A DNA stretch of 64,000 bases from a bacterium. GTDB lineage: Bacteria > Actinomycetota > Acidimicrobiia > Acidimicrobiales > Bin134. The notes beneath the pieces are model-generated. The model made no database searches. It worked only from the letters and a program-made list of their open reading frames with translations, and was not told the DNA's origin. Where the stretch lies: assembly GCA_028819295.1 (NCBI GenBank), contig JAPPMA010000053.1, forward strand, positions 55,983 through 119,982, read 5' to 3'. The position numbers and the translations under genes are program-made. Shown here piece after piece: positions 58,747 through 64,000 of the stretch; the stretch's first letter is position 1, and every line of letters starts with the position of its first letter.

Positions 58747-59126
58747 GAGTTGCTCTGGATTCCTGGGCCATTTTAAGATTCCTCGAGGGCCAGGAGCCGG
58801 CCGCGTCAGCAGTTGCTGGGCTGCTTGAGGAGCAGAAACCGGTAGTCAGTTGGATCAACTTCGGTGAGGTCTTCTACATCGTTCGCCGGCGAACCGGAGA
58901 AAAAGACGCTTTGTCTGCCATTCGCGACATCGAAGACGTTGTGCTTGCGGACCTACCCAACTCAGATCGGATCATGGAGGCGGCCCGCATCAAGGCTGAC
59001 TATCCCATGGCCTATGCCGATGCGTTTGCCGCCGCCACCGCCGTCAGTCACGGGGCGACCCTGTGGACCGGCGACCCTGAACTGCTGTTGCCGAATGCCA
59101 GCTGGGCGTGGCGCGATCTCCGGTAG
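58743..59126 (+). CDS. vapC: PIN-domain toxin (VapC family)
   Basis: A 127-residue PIN toxin starting at TTG 58743: VALDSWAILRFLEGQEPAAS with Asp5, VSWINFGEVFYIVRRRTGEK with the Glu, YPMAYADAFAAATAVSHGAT with the Asp and LWTGDPELL with the last Asp. The variant with Ser-Trp after the first Asp is typical for AbrB-paired PIN toxins. The tRNA-Glu gene follows 72 bp later. Confidence 0.87.
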   Translation: MRVALDSWAILRFLEGQEPAASAVAGLLEEQKPVVSWINFGEVFYIVRRRTGEKDALSAIRDIEDVVLADLPNSDRIMEAARIKADYPMAYADAFAAATAVSHGATLWTGDPELLLPNASWAWRDLR

Positions 59127-59198
59127 CGGGCATTGCTGGGGCTGCCCGCTATTCGGGTCGCCGGATCGCGGGGCCAGCCGGTACACTTCAGCGTTCCC

Positions 59199-59271
59199 GC
59201 CCCGTTCGTCTAGAGGCCTAGGACGCCAGATTCTCAATCTGGTAACACGGGTTCGAATCCCGTACGGGGTG
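59199..59271 (+). tRNA. tRNA-Glu (anticodon CTC)
   Basis: Acceptor GCCCCGT pairs with ACGGGGT (one G-U pair), D arm TCGTCTAGAGGCCTAGGA, anticodon arm CCAGA-TTCTCAA-TCTGG with anticodon CTC, T arm ACGGG-TTCGAAT-CCCGT, discriminator G. CCA is not encoded. Mobile DNA follows directly downstream. Confidence 0.95.
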
Positions 59272-59609
59272 CTTCTGGGTGTTTTCGGCTGTTGCCAGTT
59301 GACCCCATTTGTTCCGTATTTCCCCAGCTTATCGACTGTTTTTGTCGATTGGTGATGGTATGCTGTTGTCAGCAGTTTTCGAGCTATCCCCCAGAAAGTG
59401 GGGGATAGATTGGGGGATCGGTGCCGGCAACCATGTCCGGTGGCCGCACCAGGTTCAAGTGGGATCCGCGGCGCCGAGCCGCCGGTCGATTGTGGTCAGC
59501 AGTTGCGCTCGTCATGGCTCTCACCCTTTCTCAGTGGACCGGTCGCAGCCGGTCGGAACCGCTACCGCGGCCGGTCGCAGCCCCGTTGGGTCTGTAATCT
59601 TTGGCCGCA
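59272..59609. other. Mostly non-coding stretch downstream of tRNA-Glu
   Basis: It holds two inverted repeats: ATCGAC (59331-59336) / GTCGAT around a T-rich loop, and ATCCCCC (59386-59392) / GGGGGAT (59400-59406), followed by a second TGGGGGAT. No integrase gene and no second copy of the tRNA 3' end were seen. A 54-codon ORF (59433-59597) is described separately. Confidence 0.5.
59433..59597 (+). CDS. Small ORF with one membrane segment (doubtful)
   Basis: 54 codons: an Arg-rich start (SGGRTRFKWDPRRRAAG), one hydrophobic stretch (LWSAVALVMALTLSQW) and a short Pro/Arg tail. It resembles the very N-terminus of SAF/CpaB-like membrane proteins, so it may be a broken copy beside the CpaE-like fragment, or not a gene at all. 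Confidence 0.25.
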   Translation: MSGGRTRFKWDPRRRAAGRLWSAVALVMALTLSQWTGRSRSEPLPRPVAAPLGL

Positions 59610-60236
59610 TCAGTCCAGGCCGATGCCCGGTGCGCTGTCGCGGGCACGGGACATGTCGTTGTCCACCAGGGCCCTGAGGGAGCGGGTGGCCTGTTTGGGG
59701 ACCCTGGTGCGCAGCATTCCCGCGTCCACCGCCCGGGCGGTCTCGGGGTCGACGGCCAAGGTGGCCACTATCGGCGTTCCGATGGCCCGCTCGCAGTCGC
59801 TGCGAGTCAGCGCCCGCCCCGCCTCGGACACCAGCACCACCCCGGTGGGCCGCAGCGGCGAGCCCACCGTGCGGCGCAGCGACAGATAGCAGGCCCGGGT
59901 CACCAGGATCGACTGGTCGGACTCGGCGACGATCTTGTGGGGGAGGCTGTCCTGCCATTCGTCTTCGTGTCCGAAGCCCAGCGTGCCGACGTCGACGACT
60001 GTGGTGCCGTCTTGCTTGAGCCACTCGACCAGCTCGTCGCCCCGCCGCCCGCTGAGCGGCAACGAGCCCTTGGGCAGAAGCGACAGATTCGGCGTCAACT
60101 CCACGAGCGACCGGTCCAACGCGTCGGCGCTGAGGTCGCTGCGGGTCCATTGCGCCAGTCCGACGTCGCCGGTCCCGGCTGCGCCGAAGATCGCCGGCAG
60201 GTCGCGGCCCAAGTCAACCAGCCGCACCGCACTCAT
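59610..60236 (-). pseudogene. 5'-truncated CpaE/MinD-like ATPase
   Basis: About 208 residues. From ATG 60236 it reads MSAVRLVDLGRDLPAIFGAA, GTGDVGLAQWTRSDL, LTPNLSLLPKGSLPLSGRRG, TVVDVGTLGFGHED and ILVTRACYLSLRRTVGSPLR. The order (LLVDLxGD, a DGPG-like loop, LSLLPRG, VVVDxG, LVTRxCYLALRR) is that of CpaE/MinD-type ATPases of actinobacteria, but the Walker A part (KGGxGKT) that should precede LLVDL is missing. It is cut exactly where the opposite TraA-like gene begins, so DNA rearrangement removed the 5' end. Confidence 0.6.
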
Positions 60237-62439
60237 CAGCGCCCCCACCCTTGAACTGGCCCACCAGATCAACGCCGAGATCGCCGAGCGCCGCGCCAAC
60301 GACGGGGAGACCGGCGAGAAGGTGGCCGGGACGGGCGACCGCACCATCCGCGTCGGCGACATCGTGACCACACGGCGTAACGACCGTCACCGCCGCGCCA
60401 ACGACGGGCTGGCGGTGCGCAACGGCGACCGCTGGACCGTCACCGCCGCTACCGACCGAGGCGATCTGGTCCTGTTCCACCTGGACAGACAAGCCGAGGC
60501 TACCGTGTCCGCCGCGTACGCCGCCAAACACGTCGATCTGGGCTATGCGATCACCCAGACCAGAGCCCAGAGCACCACCGTCGACGCGTCTTTGACCGTC
60601 ATAGTTGGTTCTACGGGACGCGACCAGCTCTATGTCGGCCTGTCGCGGGGCCGCGCCGGGAACTGGCTGCACATCATCACCGACACCCCCGCCACCGACC
60701 CCGAGACCGCCCCCGACCACACCACCCCTGACAAAGTCATCGAAGCCGTGTTCGCGCGGCGCCGCGGCTGGGCCACTGCTACCGACGTCACCGCCCCGGC
60801 CATGGCCCTCGACGACGCCAAAGCCCACCTCGCAAGAGTCGCCGCCAGACCGAACCGGTCGCTTCCCCGCGCCGCCGGCCTCGACGCAGTTGCGTTGGTT
60901 GCCCGACGCGACCTCGCTGCCCAGCGCGCCCGAGCCGATAGCATCGACCAACACGTCGCCGACGAGATCGACGACTGGCTCGCCGGCCTCCACGAAACCG
61001 ACGCCCACAGCGCCGCCCTCGAAGACCAGCAGATGCTCGAGGCCGAGGCCCGCCTGCTCGAACACATCGACCGCGCCGACCCCGCCAGACTCCCCCCGAC
61101 AGCCGAGCCGCAAGAACCCGCCGAAGGCGAGCGCCGGCCCACGCTGGGGGCGATCCGCAGGGCGCGGGGGCTGCTGGACAACGACTTCCGCTACATTGAC
61201 CGACAAGCCCTCGAACAAATCAAACAGAGCAACCAGCACACCGCCGCGACCGGCCCGCCCGACAACCCATGGCTCATCGAGCTCTGGGCGCTGTACCAGC
61301 GGGCCGACGCCCACGGGCGCGACCAGCTAGCCCCCGTCATCGCCGCGATCTCAGATGCTCCCGCCCGCCGGCGCATCGAAGCACTCGCCGGCTGCCAACC
61401 CCCGACGGGCCAGATCGCCGCTTGGGCCGACCAGGTCCGCGCAGCCATCGTCGCCCGGCGCAAAGCCCGCCACCGCAGCGTCCTCGACGACCTCACCGCC
61501 CAACGAGCCGCCAGAGTCGCCCACGCCTGCGCCGCCGACATGGCGCACCTGCTCGAAGCCGACGCCGAGCGCTGGCAGGCCGCCATCGACGACTGGGCGC
61601 CCCACCAGTGGCAGGGCCTCGCCGGCCACCTCAACCGACGTGGCATCGGCGCCCGGGCCGGGATCGACGCCGGGGTGCTCGGCGAGACCAACGGGCGCGT
61701 CTGGGACTTCCTGCGGGGCCGGGTGGTGTTCCCCATCCGCGGCGCCGACGGAACGCCCGTCGCGCTGGCAGGGCGAACACTGGGCGAGGGCCCCAAGTAC
61801 CTCAACACCCCCAACACCCGCCTCTACAACAAATCAGAAGCCCTATACGGCATCGAACACGCCGCCGACGCCATCGCCCGAAGCGGAGAGGCCGTCATCG
61901 CCGAGGGCTACACCGACGCCATCGCAGCCCACACAGCAGGCATCCAAAACGCCGTCGCCGCGTGCGGCACCGCCTTCGGCCCCGGCCACATCGACACCCT
62001 CGACACAGAATGCGGCGCGCCCGGCCTGCTCACCCTCGTCCTCGACGGCGACAGCGCCGGCACCAAAGCAGCCCGAAGCATCGCCCACCTCGCCAACCAA
62101 CACAGCCGCCACACCCGCACCGTGGAACTCCCCGCAGGCACAGACCCAGCCGACCTCGACCCCCGACAACTGCGACACGCCGTCCGACAAACCCTGCCAC
62201 ATCCCTGGTCCGCATTGGTGGAGATCATCGGGCTCGACCGCGACAAGTCGTACTCGCGGCTCGCCAAAACCGCCCGCGCCGCTGTGCAGAACAGCGCCGG
62301 CGACCCCATCGCCGCCGTGCTCGCCGCCCACGAGATCACCGTCGCCGCCGACATGGACCTCCAGCACCTCATCGACACCGCCATTCCCGCGCCCACCGAG
62401 ATCGCCGCACCGGCCCGACCAGCCGGCATCGGCCTCTGA
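60235..62439 (+). CDS. 5'-truncated TraA/MobF-helicase C-terminal part fused to a Toprim primase-like domain
   Basis: About 734 residues from the breakpoint. The first 150 (ISAPTLELAHQINAEIAERR, IRVGDIVTTRRNDRHRR, LAVRNGDRWTVTAATD, HVDLGYAITQTRAQSTTVD, LYVGLSRGRAGNWLHII) are the RecD-like helicase end of MobF/TraA conjugative relaxases. A helical linker follows to about 480, then a DnaG-like primase part (RVVFPIRGADGTPVALAGR, KYLNTPNTRLYNKSEALYGI) and a Toprim domain (AVIAEGYTDAIAAHTAG, LTLVLDGDSAGTKAA). Relaxase and Walker A helicase parts are absent, and the frame upstream of 60235 is only the antisense of the CpaE-like gene. It is an actinobacterial conjugative or integrative element relic; GTG codons near 60322 could restart translation. 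Confidence 0.65.
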   Translation: MSAPTLELAHQINAEIAERRANDGETGEKVAGTGDRTIRVGDIVTTRRNDRHRRANDGLAVRNGDRWTVTAATDRGDLVLFHLDRQAEATVSAAYAAKHVDLGYAITQTRAQSTTVDASLTVIVGSTGRDQLYVGLSRGRAGNWLHIITDTPATDPETAPDHTTPDKVIEAVFARRRGWATATDVTAPAMALDDAKAHLARVAARPNRSLPRAAGLDAVALVARRDLAAQRARADSIDQHVADEIDDWLAGLHETDAHSAALEDQQMLEAEARLLEHIDRADPARLPPTAEPQEPAEGERRPTLGAIRRARGLLDNDFRYIDRQALEQIKQSNQHTAATGPPDNPWLIELWALYQRADAHGRDQLAPVIAAISDAPARRRIEALAGCQPPTGQIAAWADQVRAAIVARRKARHRSVLDDLTAQRAARVAHACAADMAHLLEADAERWQAAIDDWAPHQWQGLAGHLNRRGIGARAGIDAGVLGETNGRVWDFLRGRVVFPIRGADGTPVALAGRTLGEGPKYLNTPNTRLYNKSEALYGIEHAADAIARSGEAVIAEGYTDAIAAHTAGIQNAVAACGTAFGPGHIDTLDTECGAPGLLTLVLDGDSAGTKAARSIAHLANQHSRHTRTVELPAGTDPADLDPRQLRHAVRQTLPHPWSALVEIIGLDRDKSYSRLAKTARAAVQNSAGDPIAAVLAAHEITVAADMDLQHLIDTAIPAPTEIAAPARPAGIGL

Positions 62440-62894
62440 CCGACAAACCAAGAAGGGAAATCCCACGCCAAGAACAACCCGAACCCACCTCCAGCCGCTC
62501 CCCACCCCCACCGGCGCCGTCGTCACCGGAGAGACGCTCCGCACCGGCGACACCGTACTGGTGTGGACCCACGCCAACCCTGACCGTCCACTACGGCGAC
62601 AGGATCGCCGACCACATCAAATAAAAACCATCACGGCCGGTTACACAGAAAAACCGAGTGTCATTGTTGTGGTTGCCGGGGCCCTCGGCCTGGGGGTTAC
62701 GGTCCGGTCCTGCGCTCGGCGATGACTCCACAAAATATTGGCTGTGTGCCTGTTGTCAGACGTGTCGCGTCGAGTGTGGGGCCGGCAGGAGCGCTCCTGT
62801 CTTGAAGGGAGCCTGATTTTCTCGACTCGGTTGTGACGAAGCGCCCCTGCCGATCCCGGACCCACCGGAGCTTCATTTCCAGCAGGAGGACATC
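62440..62894. other. Non-coding stretch between the TraA-Toprim gene and the transposase
   Basis: The first 190 bp contain a split small ORF: GAVVTGETLRTGDTVLVW and THANPD in one frame and VHYGDRIADHIK to a stop in the next (62612-62624), probably a decayed element gene. The rest is the upstream region of the IS110-type element, with the perfect palindrome CAGGAGCGCTCCTG (62786-62799) and an AGGAGG ribosome site before ATG 62895. Confidence 0.4.
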
Positions 62895-63992
62895 ATGTCA
62901 CCACTAGTCGGGGGAATCGACCCCCACCAGGACACATTCACCGTCGGCATCGTCGACGAGCGCGGTGTCGAGACCTGCCACGAGGCCTTCTCGAACACCG
63001 TGGCCGGCTATGGAGCGACGATCGATCTGCTCGCCGCCCACGGCGTCGAGCGTGTCGGCGTGGAGGGGTCGGCCAAGTGGGGAGCCCACGTTGCGATCGC
63101 CTTGTCGGCGGCCGGGTTCGACACCCGCGAAGTCCCGGCATCGCGGTCCGCGGCCCAGCGCCGCTCGCGGCGCCTGGACACGACCGACGCCGTCGACGCG
63201 GTCGCCACAGCCCGGGCTCTGCTGGCCGAGCCGATGCTCGGGCCCGTCCAGGCGCTGGAGGTCTACGACCCCCCTCGTCGCTGAGATCGAAGCGGTGCTC
63301 GAGCACCGACGAGCCCTGGTAGCAGCCAGAACACTGGGTTTGCACCACGTCGCGGACCAGATCTCCAAACTGCCCACCGAGATACGCGACCAGCTTGTTG
63401 CGTGCGGCAAGATCGAGAGCCGGCTGCGCCGCCTCGAACACATCGACCCGCAGACCGCTACCGCCCCCGCCAGCAGGCACCGCCTCTGCTGGCTCCAGGC
63501 GTTCATCGACCAAGACCGCGCAGCACGACGCGAGATCCGCCGCTTCGAGCGCCTCATCGACGAGCTGCTAGACCGCCACGGCACCACCCTGCGCGACGAA
63601 CCCGGCATCGGAACCATCTCAGCAGCCACCCTGTTGTGCGAAGTCGGCGACCCCCACCGCTTCGACCGCGAGTCCACGTTCGCCCGCTGGTGCGGCACCG
63701 GCGCAGTCGCCCTGTCCTCAGGCGAGGGCACGGGCGACCCCGTCAAACACCGGCTCGACTTCAGGGGCAACCGGGGCATCAACTCAGTGCTCCACATCGC
63801 CTCGGTCACCCAAACCCGACAGCAGCCCGAAGCCGCCGCTTACCTCGCCCGCAAAACCGCAGAGGGCAAGACCCGACGACAAGCCCGCCGAGCCCACAAA
63901 CGCCAACTCGCCGACCGAGTCATCCGCCAAATGTGGCGCGACGAAAACACCCGAAAACAACCCCTCAAACTCGCCGCTTGACAAGGGAGCCT
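62640..63992 (+). mobile_element. IS110-family insertion sequence (borders approximate)
   Basis: The transposase is flanked by a 10-bp direct repeat AAGGGAGCCT at 62805-62814 and 63983-63992. IS110 elements lack terminal inverted repeats and carry a non-coding end next to the transposase that makes a guide (bridge) RNA, so the upstream 250 bp with its palindrome belong to the element in all likelihood. Exact borders cannot be set without a second copy or an empty site. Confidence 0.6.
62895..63981 (+). pseudogene. IS110-family transposase, interrupted by a frameshift
   Basis: The N-terminal DEDD (RuvC-like) part runs from ATG 62895: LVGGIDPHQDTFTVGIVDE, VGVEGSAKWGAHVAIAL, RLDTTDAVDAVATARALLAE, and ends LEVYDPPRR stop at 63284. 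In the next frame the protein goes on from 63275: PLVAEIEAVLEHRRALVAAR, a coiled helical linker, then the Transposase_20 part (LRDEPGIGTISAATLLCEVG, FARWCGTGAVALSSGEG with the serine region, RLDFRGNRGINSVLHIAS) to TGA 63979. The shift lies in a run of six C (63269-63274); five C would restore one frame of about 361 codons. Confidence 0.85.
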
Positions 63993-64000
63993 CCGACAGA

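Noticed and set aside
59935..60234. The first 100 codons of the long frame that leads into the TraA-Toprim gene.
   Set aside because: They are Ser/Pro/Arg-rich antisense of the CpaE-like ATPase; family similarity begins only at ISAPT (60235).
61355..62725. A 456-codon frame (and a second of 451 codons) in other phases of the Toprim gene.
   Set aside because: Ser/Pro/Thr- or Arg-rich shadows in very GC-rich DNA.
63269..63274. Programmed frameshifting as the normal expression mode of the IS110 transposase.
   Set aside because: IS110 transposases are known as single-frame proteins, and no stimulatory hairpin or matching slippery heptamer is evident; mutation or sequencing error is simpler.
59199..64000. 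A second copy of the tRNA-Glu 3' end marking an att site.
   Set aside because: I looked for the TTCGAATCCC core downstream and found none in the window.

Overview
The window is high-GC DNA (roughly 65 percent by eye) from an actinobacterium, most likely of the class Acidimicrobiia. Pointers to this are a mycothiol-type DinB/maleylpyruvate isomerase protein, an Rpf-like cell-wall hydrolase, an actinobacterial ferrochelatase with a cysteine-rich tail, a SepX/GlpR-like divisome membrane protein next to a MoeA-family gene, frequent GTG/TTG starts, and many starts that sit 6-8 nt after a TANNNT hexamer, as in leaderless mRNAs. The species assignment is inference.

Layout. 1-5066: a cut-off PD-(D/E)XK nuclease and a type IIA topoisomerase pair (parE/parC-like). 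5.1-10.5 kb: glycosyltransferase and dehydrogenase, a FitAB-type toxin-antitoxin (TA) pair, a SnoaL-like protein, an acyl-CoA synthetase and an AIM24 protein. 10.5-16.4 kb: ferrochelatase, an Rpf-like hydrolase and two large GT-C-type membrane proteins. 16.4-23.3 kb: mycothiol-type enzyme, crotonase, ABC-2 exporter, NfuA-like Fe-S protein, UvrD2-like helicase. 23.2-34.4 kb: an operon of flippase-like protein, PAP2 phosphatase and DXS, then a TPP enzyme, TldD/TldE, UppP, an orphan SAF/CpaB-like protein, MTA phosphorylase and an FmdB zinc ribbon. 34.5-38.7 kb: plsY-moeA-moaA-moaC-sepX/glpR and tRNA-Ala(CGC). 38.7-47.7 kb: phosphotransferase, two conserved unknowns, SDR, RsgA, a membrane-anchored sulfite-oxidase-type molybdoenzyme, acyl-CoA dehydrogenase and thiolase. 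The Moco genes upstream could supply the molybdoenzyme.

47.6-50.8 kb is a decayed accessory patch: two PIN/Phd TA pairs flank an SDR fragment, a frameshifted toxin with an intact RHH antitoxin, a 23-bp triple repeat, an ATPase fragment and another frameshifted remnant. 50.9-58.5 kb returns to acyl-CoA metabolism (crotonase, acyl-CoA ligase, CaiB-type transferase), a PIN/VapB pair, a VIT1-type transporter, an SDR and a methyltransferase with an in-frame TGA. An AbrB/PIN pair and tRNA-Glu(CTC) follow. From 59.3 kb to the end lies mobile DNA: a CpaE-like ATPase and a TraA-helicase/Toprim gene that both break off at about 60,235, and a frameshifted IS110-family transposase.

The most interesting observations are: (1) the in-frame TGA at 58310, which sits where relatives, as I recall them, carry Cys, and is followed after 24 nt by the loop of a perfect 8-bp hairpin, so it is either a selenocysteine codon or a fresh nonsense mutation; (2) six TA loci in 64 kb, one with a broken toxin; (3) the double truncation at 60,235; (4) a recurrent leaderless promoter architecture; (5) 3'-end and 5'-end gene duplications that leave extra tails or a small leader ORF; (6) a 16-bp perfect palindrome between divergent acyl-CoA-cluster genes.
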